Below are positions 43,682-55,367 of a stretch of 64,000 nt of DNA, one piece after another. The notes under the pieces were generated by a model. The model worked only from the letters and a program-made list of their open reading frames with translations. It was not told where the DNA came from and made no database searches. A program made the translations under genes and the position numbers. Source of the DNA: Herbaspirillum huttiense (GTDB lineage Bacteria; Pseudomonadota; Gammaproteobacteria; Burkholderiales; Burkholderiaceae_D); the NCBI RefSeq assembly GCF_004367745.1, contig NZ_CP037993.1:1922001-1986000 (forward strand), in the 5' to 3' direction. Each line of letters starts with the position of its first letter. The first letter of the stretch is position 1.

Positions 43682-44611
43682 TCAGTCGCGGGCGTTGTGG
43701 ATCAGTTCGATCACCATCTTGTGAATGGACGGTTCCAGCGCCAGCGCCACGTGGCCAATGCCGATGACCGGGATGTTCCAGGCACCCTCCAGATGCGCTG
43801 AGGTCTGCGGCGACACGATGTTGTCGTGGTGGGAATAGATCGACACGATGTGGCCCAGCGCATCGGCTTCTTCGGTGGCCGCGAGCTTCTGCAGCCATTC
43901 GCTGCTGCGTCCTTCTTCATAACGGCCCAGCCAGTTCATTTCACCGCAGTTGATGCCAATGCCGAAGTTGGCAATGGCGGTGCCATGGTGCGGCGAGCCC
44001 AGGGTGATCACGCGGGCCACGCTGTCGCAGCCGTGGTCGCGCAGGTAGGCGCGCGCGGCCAGGCCACCCATGCTGTGGGCGACGATGACGATCTTCTTTT
44101 GTCCGGTCTCGGCCAGCACGCGCTGGACGGCGGCATGCACCAGCGGGGCGTATTCATCGATGCTGCCGAACACCGGTTCCATGTCCAGCGCATAGTGGGT
44201 GATGTGAGCTTCACGCAGTTCCAGGCTCAGCCAGCGCCAGTAGCCGCTGTTGCAGCCGTAGCCGTGGATGAGCAGCACCGGCAGCGAGGTGGTGTCGGGA
44301 TAGCTGAACTGGTCGAAGCGCAGGAAGGGCATGCCCCACGAGGAACACAGCATGGTGGCGCGGAATTCGCGCAGGAACAGGGTGGCGATCTGCAGCCAGG
44401 TGATGGTCACCGGGTTGGAGGTGCGGCCGCGATAGGGCCAGGTCAGGAAGAAGCTGTTGGCAGTGATCTGGGCGCGCAGCAGCAATACGATGAGTACGCC
44501 GCCGGCAGCTGCGGCCAGGATGGGCCAGTCGAAATGCCGCAGCAGGAAGTAGAACAGGATCGCGATGCCGAACTGGATGAGGAGCAGGGTTCTGGAGATG
44601 CGTGAAATCAT
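43682..44611 (-). CDS. Membrane-anchored lipase/esterase, alpha/beta hydrolase fold
   Basis: A 309-residue protein with two N-terminal hydrophobic segments (LLLIQFGIAILFYFLL; WPILAAAAGGVLIVLLL), then a triacylglycerol-lipase-like domain: PVLLIHGYGCNSGYWRWLSL (oxyanion), IVIVAHSMGGLAARAYLRDH (nucleophile Ser in HSMGG), VITLGSPHHGTAIANFG, and IYSHHDNIVSPQTSAHLEGA for the acid. The catalytic His is probably in GIGHVALAL. It resembles LipA-type cytoplasmic-membrane esterases. It ends close to the 3' end of the lipoprotein gene, convergent with it. Confidence 0.9.
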   Translation of the reverse strand: MISRISRTLLLIQFGIAILFYFLLRHFDWPILAAAAGGVLIVLLLRAQITANSFFLTWPYRGRTSNPVTITWLQIATLFLREFRATMLCSSWGMPFLRFDQFSYPDTTSLPVLLIHGYGCNSGYWRWLSLELREAHITHYALDMEPVFGSIDEYAPLVHAAVQRVLAETGQKKIVIVAHSMGGLAARAYLRDHGCDSVARVITLGSPHHGTAIANFGIGINCGEMNWLGRYEEGRSSEWLQKLAATEEADALGHIVSIYSHHDNIVSPQTSAHLEGAWNIPVIGIGHVALALEPSIHKMVIELIHNARD

Positions 44612-44707
44612 GCGGGCGTCGGTCGGAGGCGATCAGGTCCAAGGGCATGCGGCTGCATGCGTTCGCCCGAGAGCATAACAGAGCGCGGCGAGGCGCTCAT
44701 GTCCGCT

Positions 44708-45232
44708 TCATGACTTGGCCTCGGCCGTGCTGCCGGCGGCCTTCGGCTGGGCCGTGATGTCGACCAGGCGGGTGCCGGCCAGGCGGTCGTGCAGGAATTG
44801 TCCTTGTGCATCCAGGCGCGACGTCATGGCCCATAACAGCAGGTTGGCGGCGGGGATCAGCACCAGCAACCAGGCCTGGCCCCTTGCCAGCGAGGCCAGG
44901 GCCAGGCCCGGCAGGATCCACAGCCAGGCCAGCACGAAGCGCAACAGCGCGCGTCCCAGCCGCAAGGGCTGGCCGTCGCGGTCGACCACGCGGAAACGCC
45001 AGGTCTTCATCGCCAGGGTCTGGCCGCCATGGGTCCAGAACCAGACGAAATAGATCGCCAGAACCAGGAACAGCCAGCCTTCCAGTGCATGGCGCAGATA
45101 CAGGGCATGACGCTGCTGCAGCAGCGTGGAAAACAGCCAGCCCGACATGAACAGCACGCCAAACAGCAGCATGGATTCGTACAGCATGCTGCTCATGCGG
45201 CGGCGCAGGGAGGGCGTGGTGAATTCCGGCAT
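44708..45232 (-). CDS. RDD family membrane protein
   Basis: A 174-residue membrane protein beginning PSLRRRMSSMLYESMLLFGV; the RRR-M-x-x-x-x-Y-E/D element replaces the Arg-Asp-Asp of the name. Helices are at about 20-40, 55-75 and 105-130 (VLAWLWILPGLALASL). RLDAQGQFLHDRLAGTRLV is the typical C-terminal motif (Q-x-x-HDRLAGT-x-V). Function is unclear; some relatives are sodium/proton antiporters. It lies 97 bp before the lipase start on the same strand. Confidence 0.9.
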   Translation of the reverse strand: MPEFTTPSLRRRMSSMLYESMLLFGVLFMSGWLFSTLLQQRHALYLRHALEGWLFLVLAIYFVWFWTHGGQTLAMKTWRFRVVDRDGQPLRLGRALLRFVLAWLWILPGLALASLARGQAWLLVLIPAANLLLWAMTSRLDAQGQFLHDRLAGTRLVDITAQPKAAGSTAEAKS

Positions 45233-45431
45233 GGTTCCTGTTTGTTCTGTTCTGGCTAGGGTGGAATGAAGAAGCAGCGCACACCGTGCACGCTGTGGCC
45301 GGCAGATGGTAATGCAATCAGGCGCGCTTGCCTATGTGAAGGCTTGAGGCAGAGCAAGGGGCAAGCCTGCTTGGCAGGGGAGGTAGGCCTTTGCGGCTTC
45401 ACGGACGGTCTTGACGAGGGTAGAAATGCGA

Positions 45432-45449
45432 ACCGCCCCAAGGGGCGGT
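45432..45449 (-). terminator. Probable terminator after DUF3106 gene
   Basis: Perfect stem accgcccc/ggggcggt with a two-base centre lies 43 bp past the stop. The trailing bases on the minus strand (tcgcattt) form only a weak T tract. Confidence 0.45.
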
Positions 45450-45491
45450 CTCAATCAATCGGGCGGAGGAGGCGGAGCGGAAGAGGCCGGC

Positions 45492-46364
45492 TTACTTGCC
45501 GTCGCTGGTGGTGCTTGCCACAGGAGTCACCGCAGCGCTGACGGCCACGGTCGTTGGCAGCGCGGCAGTCGGTGCAATCGCCGGCACTGGCGTGGCTTGC
45601 GAGCCAGGCACCTGAGACGGCGCGGGAGCCGCCGCCGGAGCCGGGACCTGAGCAGGTGTCACGGGCAGAGAGCGATCCAGCGCCTCGGTGGGCAGTTGGA
45701 TGGTCGGTGCGGCGGCCGACGGCGAGGTCGGCAGCTTGGCCACGCGCTTGGGCAACTTGGACTCGGCCAGTTTCTTTTTCTGCTCTTCAGACAGTTGCTG
45801 GTACTTGGTCCATTGCTCGTGCTTTTCTTCCGCATCCAGCTTCTTGGCGCGGGCGTAATTGGTGCGGGCGGCACTGCGTTCGGCCGGGGTCAGCTTGACC
45901 CAGTCGCGCATGCGTTCATGCAGGCGCTGCTGTTCTTCCGGCTTCATCTTGGCGTAGCGCTTGCCGATTTCCAGCCATTTTTCTTTCTGCAGTTCGCTCA
46001 TGCGCGGCCATTCGCCGGTCAGCGGTTCCAGCGCTTGATGCTGGGCGGGCGAGAGATTGGCCCAGGCCAGCTTGTTCTCGGGCTTGCGTGCTATGGACCT
46101 GCCGGCGGATTTGCTGGCATGGGTGGCGGCCGGTGCCGCAGGTGCTGCAGCTGTTCCGGGTGTGCCGGCCACCGGTGCCGTTGCGGCAGGGCTGGCGGCT
46201 GGTGCAGGTGTGGCGGGCGTGGCCGACGGTGCCGCTGCTGTGGAGGGCGCGTTCTGCGCCACGGTCCAGGCGCAGCTCAAACCACCGGCCAGCACCGCCA
46301 GCGCCAGCGCTATGCGCGAGAGGCGGACGGAAGCCTTCAAAGGAGTGCCGGTGGTCTTGTGCAT
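45492..46364 (-). CDS. DUF3106 exported protein
   Basis: A 290-residue protein starting at 46364, four bases after the DUF3619 stop. The N-terminus has a hydrophobic export segment (RIALALAVLAGGLSCAW). The middle (residues about 95-190) is the DUF3106 helical unit with tryptophan-anchored repeats: LAWANLSPAQHQALEPLTGE, WPRMSELQKEKWLEIGKRYA, EEQQRLHERMRDWVKLTPAE. Flanks are Ala/Pro/Thr-rich low complexity. It is third in an ECF sigma operon; probably periplasmic, role unknown. Confidence 0.88.
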   Translation of the reverse strand: MHKTTGTPLKASVRLSRIALALAVLAGGLSCAWTVAQNAPSTAAAPSATPATPAPAASPAATAPVAGTPGTAAAPAAPAATHASKSAGRSIARKPENKLAWANLSPAQHQALEPLTGEWPRMSELQKEKWLEIGKRYAKMKPEEQQRLHERMRDWVKLTPAERSAARTNYARAKKLDAEEKHEQWTKYQQLSEEQKKKLAESKLPKRVAKLPTSPSAAAPTIQLPTEALDRSLPVTPAQVPAPAAAPAPSQVPGSQATPVPAIAPTAALPTTVAVSAAVTPVASTTSDGK

Positions 46365-46368
46365 CGTC

Positions 46369-46776
46369 TTATTGTCCCTTTTCAGCCAGGAAAGCGTTGA
46401 AACCATGATCCAGATACGCCGACAGAGGCAGCTCGTCGGACAGCACGGCCGCGTCGATGTCGGCCAGGTAGCTCACGCGCTTGGCGTTTTCATGCTGATA
46501 GATGCCGGCGAACAGGATGATGCCCACCAGCAGCGGTGCCGCCACGCCCAGGCGGCTCCACCACGACGGTTTCTCGGGCGACATCATGGCGCCACCGAAG
46601 GCGCCAGCCAGCGCCTGCTGTTCCACGCGCTTGTGGATCGGGGCCTGTTTCTTGCGCGCCAAGGCCACGCGACGCGCGGCCGACAGGCTTTGCAAGGTGT
46701 CGTCGGACAGGTTGTCAAGATTGGCGTCAAGCGCCAGCTTCACCTTGTAGGCGAATTGCATTTCCTTGTTGTTCAT
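46369..46776 (-). CDS. DUF3619 single-pass membrane protein (candidate anti-sigma factor)
   Basis: A 135-residue protein: cytoplasmic N-terminus (EMQFAYKVKLALDANLDNLS, RRVALARKKQ), one membrane helix at about residues 78-97 (LGVAAPLLVGIILFAGIYQH) and a short periplasmic tail. Its ATG overlaps the ECF sigma stop (ATGA). Position behind the sigma gene and topology fit an anti-sigma role, though no zinc-binding ZAS motif is present. Family function is not established. Confidence 0.82.
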   Translation of the reverse strand: MNNKEMQFAYKVKLALDANLDNLSDDTLQSLSAARRVALARKKQAPIHKRVEQQALAGAFGGAMMSPEKPSWWSRLGVAAPLLVGIILFAGIYQHENAKRVSYLADIDAAVLSDELPLSAYLDHGFNAFLAEKGQ

Positions 46777-47351
46777 AATGAGATTCCTTTGGCTCTGAGA
46801 GCTTGAGCCAGCGCGTGCGTTGCGCGGGAGCAATGGGTTTTGACGCTACCTTCGGAGCAACCCATGGCGGCGGCTGTTTCCGCCACGTCCATGTCCTGCC
46901 AGTAACGCATCAGGAATGCTTCCCGTTGACGCGTTGGCAGCTTTTGTATTTCGGCGTCGATCAGGTTCAGCGTCTGCTCGCGCTCGACCTTGTCTGCGCT
47001 GGATTCGGCGGCCTGAGAGCCGTCCTCCGATTCCAGGCTTTCCAGGAGGTCGAAATCGTCGCCGCCCTCGCCGTCGCCGCCATTGCCCCCGAAGCTGGAG
47101 AACAGGCTCACCCAGGTGTTGCGCACCTTTTCGCGGCGGAAGAAATCATGAATGGTGTTCTGCAGGATGCGCTGGAACAGCATCGGCAGTTCATCGACTG
47201 GCTTGTCGCCGTATTTCTCGGCCAGCTTGATCATTGCATCCTGAACGATGTCCAACGCGGCTTCATCTTTGCGCACGGCATACACCGCCTGTTTGAAGGC
47301 GCGGCGTTCGACACTTTCAAGAAAATCGGAGAGTTCTTTGTCAGTTGCCAT
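46773..47351 (-). CDS. ECF-type RNA polymerase sigma factor
   Basis: A 192-residue sigma-70 family protein. Region 2 is RAFKQAVYAVRKDEAALDIV, QDAMIKLAEKY, FQRILQNTIHDFFRREKVRN; region 4 is LPTRQREAFLMRYWQDMDVA, ETAAAMGCSEGSVKTHCSRA. A Gly/Asp/Glu-rich insert (SSFGGNGGDGEGGDDF) sits in the linker. The start at 47351 gives MATDKELSDFLE; the upstream extension to 47465 is not family-like. It heads the operon with DUF3619 and DUF3106. Confidence 0.9.
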   Translation of the reverse strand: MATDKELSDFLESVERRAFKQAVYAVRKDEAALDIVQDAMIKLAEKYGDKPVDELPMLFQRILQNTIHDFFRREKVRNTWVSLFSSFGGNGGDGEGGDDFDLLESLESEDGSQAAESSADKVEREQTLNLIDAEIQKLPTRQREAFLMRYWQDMDVAETAAAMGCSEGSVKTHCSRATHALAQALRAKGISL

Positions 47352-47895
47352 GCAATACGGTGTGCCGGATGGGTCACCGGTCAGATCAGTTAAAAACCTG
47401 CATCCTGGCCGGCGTAGATGCGAAAAATGCAAGAAATCGTCAAAAAGCAGACCGAATGCTAGCAAAAATGGTCCTCTTTGTCCTGAAGTTTATCCTCGGC
47501 GGCCCCAGCGAACGCGAGTATTGGCAACGATTTCACAGGAATTCGCTTGACCAAAATGATGCAACGCATTACTGTCCTGTTTCCCGCCTCCCACATCTGG
47601 GGCGTTTTTGTTCCTTGCCGGTGCTTCACATAAGGTCGTGCCGGTTCGAGGAAACGCTTTATAGGTTTAAAGCTTGTTTGTTCTAACCCGTGCCACAAGC
47701 GCGAGGAATCTGTAGAAGTCGATTTGTACCAAGGCTGAACGAGTCGCGTTGAGCGGCGTTTCAAACTCCACTACGGTTGGAGCGCAGAAACGGCGTGACC
47801 GCACAATAAAGGGATGCTGCCGGCAAGACGACGAATGCGATTCCGTCAGGAGAGAACATCCGATCAATTTCCAATGGACCTTGAAAGGAAGCAGC
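47352..47895. other. Divergent promoter and leader region between ECF sigma and ilvB
   Basis: About 540 bases without an annotated gene. It must carry the sigma-factor promoter and the ilv promoter. A frame starting at 47468 begins MVLFVLKFILGG, six of its first ten residues being Val, Leu or Ile, which could be a leader peptide for ilv attenuation; the frame then continues for dozens of ordinary codons, so this is weak. No clear terminator/antiterminator pair was found. Confidence 0.4.
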
Positions 47896-49614
<1,719 letters not shown>

Positions 49615-49615
49615 C

Positions 49616-50107
49616 ATGCGCCATATCATTTCTGTGCTGCTGGAAAACGAAGCCGGCGCATTGTCCCGTGTCGTGGGCCTGTTCTCCGCACGCGGCTACA
49701 ACATCGAAACGCTCACCGTTGCACCCACCGAAGATTCGACCCTGTCGCGCATGACCATCGTGACCTCGGGTTCGGATGATGTGATCGAACAGATCACCAA
49801 ACACCTGAACCGCCTGATCGAGGTGGTGAAGGTCGTCGATCTGACCGAAGGCGCGCACATCGAGCGCGAACTGATGCTGATCAAGGTGCGCGCAGTGGGC
49901 AAGGAACGGGAAGAGATGAAGCGCACTGCGGATATCTTCCGCGGCCGCATCATCGACGTCACCGAGAAGACCTACACGATCGAGCTGACCGGCGCCAAGA
50001 GCAAGCTGGACGCCTTCATCGACGCCCTGGATCGCACCGCGATCCTGGAAACGGTCCGTACCGGCGGCTCCGGCATCGGCCGCGGCGAACGGATCCTGAA
50101 GATCTGA
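49616..50107 (+). CDS. ilvN: Acetolactate synthase, small regulatory subunit
   Basis: A 163-residue regulatory subunit. The ACT domain is MRHIISVLLENEAGALSRVV then GLFSARGYNIETLTVAPTED, followed by ERELMLIKVRAVGKEREEMK in the C-terminal domain. It binds valine and confers feedback inhibition on the large subunit. Some annotations call the same gene ilvH. It starts 1 bp after ilvB ends. Confidence 0.95.
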   Translation: MRHIISVLLENEAGALSRVVGLFSARGYNIETLTVAPTEDSTLSRMTIVTSGSDDVIEQITKHLNRLIEVVKVVDLTEGAHIERELMLIKVRAVGKEREEMKRTADIFRGRIIDVTEKTYTIELTGAKSKLDAFIDALDRTAILETVRTGGSGIGRGERILKI

Positions 50108-50175
50108 TCGACCGCGCCAGCAGTACGCATCACACACACATACATACATTCAAATTCGAGTTACTCGGAACATAG

Positions 50176-51201
<1,026 letters not shown>

Positions 51202-51230
51202 TCTGCCGCTACAAGCTGCAATCGAGAAAA

Positions 51231-51259
51231 ACGCCACGGTTCGCCGTGGCGTTTTTTTT
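51231..51259 (+). terminator. Rho-independent terminator of the ilv operon
   Basis: Stem acgccacgg/ccgtggcgt with a stable ttcg tetraloop and eight T residues. Confidence 0.93.
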
Positions 51260-51422
51260 GGTCCGTGGGCGAGGGAAGGGTGATGGAATTGTCATTGTGT
51301 TACGCCTTGTTGCACTTGGCCAAGAACCATTCCGTGACGGCGGTCGTCGAAGTGCAGGGTTGATGCTTTCGCTATGAAGCTATCATCACCCCGTCACCGA
51401 CCAAGAATAAAGAGGATCCCTT

Positions 51423-52211
51423 ATGACACCTTCCCGCAAACTGATGCTGGGCGCCGTCCTGGCCACCGCCTGTATTGCCACCCAGGCGCAGACCGCCATG
51501 AGCGCGCCGGCCCCGGTCCCGACCACCGGCACCATGGTCGTGGTGCCAGCCAACGGCGAGATCAGCGTACCGAACGACCAAGCTCGCGTCACCCTGCAAG
51601 TGGAAGAGCAGGACAAGGACAAGGCCGCTGCCGCCTCCCGCGTGAACCAGAAGATGAAGCAGGGCATTGACCTGCTCAAGCGCCAGGACCCGCAAGCGGC
51701 GTTGAAGAGCTACGGGTATTACACCTATGCAGTCTATGCCGAACCGCCGCAAGTCACGCCGCAACAGCCCCGCCAGCCAGCCAAGGCACGGCAAGTCGTG
51801 GGATGGCGCGTCGGCCAGTATCTGGAGATGACCACCGAGAACCTGGCCGCGCTGCCCAAGACCGTCTCTTCGGCCCAGGCCCTGATGAGCCTGAACGGCC
51901 TGCAATTCGGCCTGAGTCCGGCGGCCGCCAAGAAGCTGGATGCCACGCTGGTCAACGCCACCTACCGCAACCTGGAAGAGCGCATCGGCTTCATCGCCAA
52001 TGCCATGCATCGCGCCCCGTCGGATGCCGTGATTGAAACCGTGGACTTCGAAGGCTCGGGCAACTACGCCGCGCCGGCTCCCGCCCCGATGATGGCCAAG
52101 GCCATGCGTGCCGACATGGTCCAGGAAAGCACGACGGTGGCCGAGCCCAGCTTCGAGCCTGGTGAATCCACCGTGAGCATGCGCCTGGTGGGCAAGGTGC
52201 GCTTCAAGTAA
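51423..52211 (+). CDS. SIMPL-domain (DUF541) periplasmic protein
   Basis: A 262-residue exported protein. Signal peptide LMLGAVLATACIATQAQ, then the SIMPL pattern: VVPANGEISVPNDQARVTLQ at the mature N-terminus, later YLEMTTENLAALPKTVSSAQ and LNGLQFGLSPAAAKKLDATL. Family members form ring assemblies in the periplasm or outer membrane (e.g. BP26, YggE) and are linked with oxidative stress. It uses its own promoter after the ilv terminator. Confidence 0.88.
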   Translation: MTPSRKLMLGAVLATACIATQAQTAMSAPAPVPTTGTMVVVPANGEISVPNDQARVTLQVEEQDKDKAAAASRVNQKMKQGIDLLKRQDPQAALKSYGYYTYAVYAEPPQVTPQQPRQPAKARQVVGWRVGQYLEMTTENLAALPKTVSSAQALMSLNGLQFGLSPAAAKKLDATLVNATYRNLEERIGFIANAMHRAPSDAVIETVDFEGSGNYAAPAPAPMMAKAMRADMVQESTTVAEPSFEPGESTVSMRLVGKVRFK

Positions 52212-52332
52212 GCGAACATACCGGACTGTTCGCGCCGGACAGTTCATATCAAGAATCGTCAACCCGCTCGGGTCGGCAGGGAAGGGAGGCTATAATCGGC
52301 CTCCCTTTCCGTTTCAAGAAGATCATCTCATC

Positions 52333-52863
52333 ATGCGGACCATCACCAAGCTGCTGCTGCCACTCTTCACCGCACTGGTGGCCAGCACGGCGCATGCCGA
52401 CATCTGTGCCGACCTGCGTGCCATCCACCAGCAGTCGCAATCGCACTTCGACGGCTGGAAGAAAGACGGCCCCGATGCCGTCATGAAGGGCGACAAGCGC
52501 GGCCCTGTCTATCTCTCCAACTTCATGCTCGATGGTGCCGAGAGCTGCGCCATTGCCGACAATTCCTCGGTCTATACCTGCATCTGGCGCTATTCGACGC
52601 CAGCGGACATGGGCCGTGCCTACCAGCGCCTGGTCAACGATGTGAAGGCTTGTGCACCGCTGGCCAAGGAGCCGCCGGGCATCATCGCCGACGAGCCGCA
52701 GGAACGCCGCCAGGGCGACCTGCGCCAGATCACCGAAGTCACCGGCCTGGACTATGCCGATGCCGAAGTGACGATCCTGATCGGACAGATGCAACTGACC
52801 GGTCCGCGCGGGCTGGCGCGCAATGAACTGAAGCTGAGCTTCTCCCGTCCGCAGCCGCGCTGA
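52333..52863 (+). CDS. Exported protein of unknown function
   Basis: A 176-residue protein with a signal peptide (KLLLPLFTALVASTAHA, cleavage before DICADLRA). The mature part has four cysteines (in DICADL, ESCAIAD, YTCIWRY, KACAPLA), enough for two disulfides. I do not recognise the family. A TATAAT at 52291-52296, inside a ggaagggaggc/gcctccctttcc inverted repeat, may be its -10 box. Confidence 0.75.
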   Translation: MRTITKLLLPLFTALVASTAHADICADLRAIHQQSQSHFDGWKKDGPDAVMKGDKRGPVYLSNFMLDGAESCAIADNSSVYTCIWRYSTPADMGRAYQRLVNDVKACAPLAKEPPGIIADEPQERRQGDLRQITEVTGLDYADAEVTILIGQMQLTGPRGLARNELKLSFSRPQPR

Positions 52864-53040
52864 GCCCGTGCCGGGCAATGCCCTGGCCCGGTTCTCGAAA
52901 AATTGTCCTGGATGCTCCGAGATGCACCGCCACCGGCCGGATGGCGGCGCATTTCATTGCATTTAACGGGCGCTGGACTAGAATAGGCACGCTTTTACTT
53001 TTGAACTTTCCGCGAGTACCGCGCGATCATTGGAGCAACA

Positions 53041-53685
53041 TTGAACAATAACCACTATCCCCATCCCATCATCGCCCGCGAAGGCTGGCCCTTCCTGACC
53101 ATCGCCGTGGTCGTGGCAGCGCTGGCAACCTATTTCTGCGGCGCCTGGTCCTTCCCGCTGTGGATCATCGCGCTGTTCGTCCTGCAGTTCTTCCGCGATC
53201 CGCCGCGCGTGATCCCGCAAGCCGCCAATGCCGTGCTGTCCCCGGCCGATGGCCGCATCGTCGTCGTGGCCCGCGCCCATGACCCCTACACCGACCGCGA
53301 AGCCCTGAAGATCAGCGTTTTCATGAACGTCTTCAACGTCCACTCCAACCGTGCCCCGGTGGATGGCAAGATCGAGAAGGTGCAGTACTTCCCCGGCAAG
53401 TTCGTCAATGCCGACCTCGACAAGGCCTCGCTGGAAAACGAGCGCAATGCCCTGGCCATCACCACCACCAGCGGTCACAGCGTGACCTGCGTGCAGGTGG
53501 CCGGCCTGATCGCGCGCCGCATCCTTTGCTATGTGAAGGCCGGTGATACCCTGGCCCGTGGCCAGCGCTACGGTTTCATCCGCTTCGGTTCGCGCGTGGA
53601 CGTCTACCTGCCGCTGACGGCCACTCCCAAGGTCACCGTCGGTGAAAAGGTCTCGGCCACCGAAACCATTCTGGCCGAACTCTGA
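53041..53685 (+). CDS. psd: Phosphatidylserine decarboxylase proenzyme
   Basis: A 214-residue short-form proenzyme that makes phosphatidylethanolamine. Start is a TTG at 53041 with GGAG 8 bases upstream. N-terminal membrane helices ([36 protein letters not shown]) precede the catalytic part ([44 protein letters not shown]). Autocatalytic cleavage between Gly and Ser of RFGSRVD would yield the pyruvoyl group. It is followed by pssA, which makes its substrate. Confidence 0.94.
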   Translation: MNNNHYPHPIIAREGWPFLTIAVVVAALATYFCGAWSFPLWIIALFVLQFFRDPPRVIPQAANAVLSPADGRIVVVARAHDPYTDREALKISVFMNVFNVHSNRAPVDGKIEKVQYFPGKFVNADLDKASLENERNALAITTTSGHSVTCVQVAGLIARRILCYVKAGDTLARGQRYGFIRFGSRVDVYLPLTATPKVTVGEKVSATETILAEL

Positions 53686-53803
53686 TCACACCCTGAAGGC
53701 CTCACCGTGCCGCGCGCCAGCCTGTTCTTGCAGCGGCGTCACGGATGAGGCCCCGGCGCAGACTGCGTGCTGCGATTTCCGTCCTCCTCACTGATAGACA
53801 TCG

Positions 53804-54664
53804 ATGCCCACATTACGACGACGCAAGGCCAAAGCCGGCATTCCCTTCCCGAAATCGCTGCGCCGCCCCAAGGCCGCGCAACTGGACGAGGCCGGGCAGG
53901 TAGTGGCACGGCGGCGCTCGCGCGGCATCTACCTGTTGCCCAACGCCTTCACCACGGCCGCGCTGTTCTGCGGTTTCTACGCCATCGTGATGGCCATGAA
54001 CCTGAAGTTCGACTACGCCTCCATCGCCATCTTCGTGGCCATGGTGCTCGACAGCCTGGATGGCCGCGTGGCCCGCATGACCAATACGCAAAGCGAATTC
54101 GGCGCCCAGTACGACAGCCTCTCCGACATGGTCTCCTTCGGTGCCGCGCCGGCGCTGGTGGTCTATGAATGGTCGCTGCGCGGCATGGGCAAGCTGGGCT
54201 GGCTGGCAGCCTTCGTGTATTGCGCCGGCGGTGCCTTGCGCCTGGCTCGCTTCAATACCAACATCGCCGTGGTCGACAAGCGCTACTTCCAGGGCTTGCC
54301 CAGCCCCGCGGCTGCGGCCCTGGTGGCCGGCTTCGTCTGGCTGATGGATGACCTGCGTTTTGCCGGCACTGACCTGAGCTGGTATGGCTGGGTCATCACC
54401 CTCTACGCCGGCATCACCATGGTCACCAATGTGCCGTTCTACAGCTTCAAGGATGTCAACTTCCGCAAGCCGGTGCCCTTCATTGCGGCACTGCTGGTGG
54501 TGGTGGCGCTGGTGCTCATTTCCAGCGATCCGTCCAAGGTGCTGTTCGGGCTGTTCGTGCTGTATGGCCTGTCCGGCTATGGCGTCTACATCTGGCGCCG
54601 CATCAAGGGCAAGCCGGTCAGTATCGTGCAGACCAAGGATGAGCATGGCGATCTGCCGCACTGA
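53804..54664 (+). CDS. pssA: CDP-diacylglycerol-serine O-phosphatidyltransferase
   Basis: A 286-residue membrane enzyme making phosphatidylserine. The CDP-alcohol phosphotransferase signature D-G-x2-A-R-x8-G-x3-D-x3-D is fully present between DGRVAR and YDSLSD. About six to eight helices follow, with PNAFTTAALFCGFYAIVMAM as the first. It is 118 bp downstream of psd and forms the PE synthesis pair with it. A terminator follows, and the leuA often seen next in relatives is not in the following 9 kb. Confidence 0.94.
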   Translation: MPTLRRRKAKAGIPFPKSLRRPKAAQLDEAGQVVARRRSRGIYLLPNAFTTAALFCGFYAIVMAMNLKFDYASIAIFVAMVLDSLDGRVARMTNTQSEFGAQYDSLSDMVSFGAAPALVVYEWSLRGMGKLGWLAAFVYCAGGALRLARFNTNIAVVDKRYFQGLPSPAAAALVAGFVWLMDDLRFAGTDLSWYGWVITLYAGITMVTNVPFYSFKDVNFRKPVPFIAALLVVVALVLISSDPSKVLFGLFVLYGLSGYGVYIWRRIKGKPVSIVQTKDEHGDLPH

Positions 54665-54704
54665 TGCCCGTTAAGCTTGACGGAGCATCTTCCCGCAGGA
54701 CAAG

Positions 54705-54731
54705 AAACACCCGGCCCCGGCCGGGTGTTTT
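54705..54731 (+). terminator. Terminator after pssA
   Basis: Stem aaacacccgg/ccgggtgttt around a short GC loop, then T-rich bases. Confidence 0.75.
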
Positions 54732-54843
54732 GCATTGCGCCGGGCATCGGCCGGTCAGCACCGTCACGTCTGCCTTGCCGAGCGGGGCAGAGTTTCCTAG
54801 AATCCCATGGTAAGCGCGTTGCTGCATATCGCGCGTTGATGGT

Positions 54844-55341
54844 ATGAACATGGCGATCACATCCTCCACCTCCACCTTGACCACGCTGGGCAGCCTGGAT
54901 CCCTACGGCCTGGGCAGCAGCGGCACTTCCAATCCGGTGACTGCAGCCAGCAATCCTGCGGCCGTAGCGCAGGCGGTCGAGCTGTCGTCGGAGGCCTCGG
55001 TGATCGTGACCCTGGGCGGCGGGTCCTCCGCCAATTCCGGCCTGACCTACAATGCGGCGGGGCTGTTTGATTCCATCGTCAATGCCGGTTCGTCGGCCGG
55101 CACCTCCACCGATCTCACCCAGAACCAGGCCAGCCAGAGCTATTACCAGGGGGTGCTGGGCAGCATCGTCACGCCGGGGGCCACTTCGGGCATCTATGAT
55201 GGCTCAGGCGTGTTCGCCGGCGAGGGGCTCAGTTCGCAGCTCTCCCTGCTGCTCAAATCCCAGCCTGATCTGACTGGTTCCATCGTCGAGGACATCGTCA
55301 ACCAGAACGTGGTCGGCGGCCTGATCTCGACCATGGCCTGA
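54844..55341 (+). CDS. Ser/Gly/Thr-rich protein of unknown function
   Basis: A 165-residue protein with no cysteine, signal peptide or membrane segment. The N-terminal half is low-complexity Ser/Thr/Gly/Ala (SSTSTLTTLGSLDPYGLGSS; NPVTAASNPAAVAQAVELSS); the C-terminal half is more ordered (LSSQLSLLLKSQPDLTGSIV, EDIVNQNVVGGLI). The composition resembles secreted RTX or flagellar-type flexible proteins. No family recognised. Coding is supported by consistent composition and clear bounds; an ATG at 54850 is an alternative start. Confidence 0.7.
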   Translation: MNMAITSSTSTLTTLGSLDPYGLGSSGTSNPVTAASNPAAVAQAVELSSEASVIVTLGGGSSANSGLTYNAAGLFDSIVNAGSSAGTSTDLTQNQASQSYYQGVLGSIVTPGATSGIYDGSGVFAGEGLSSQLSLLLKSQPDLTGSIVEDIVNQNVVGGLISTMA

Positions 55342-55367
55342 GGCGGCGCCCCTTTATTCCTGGCAGT

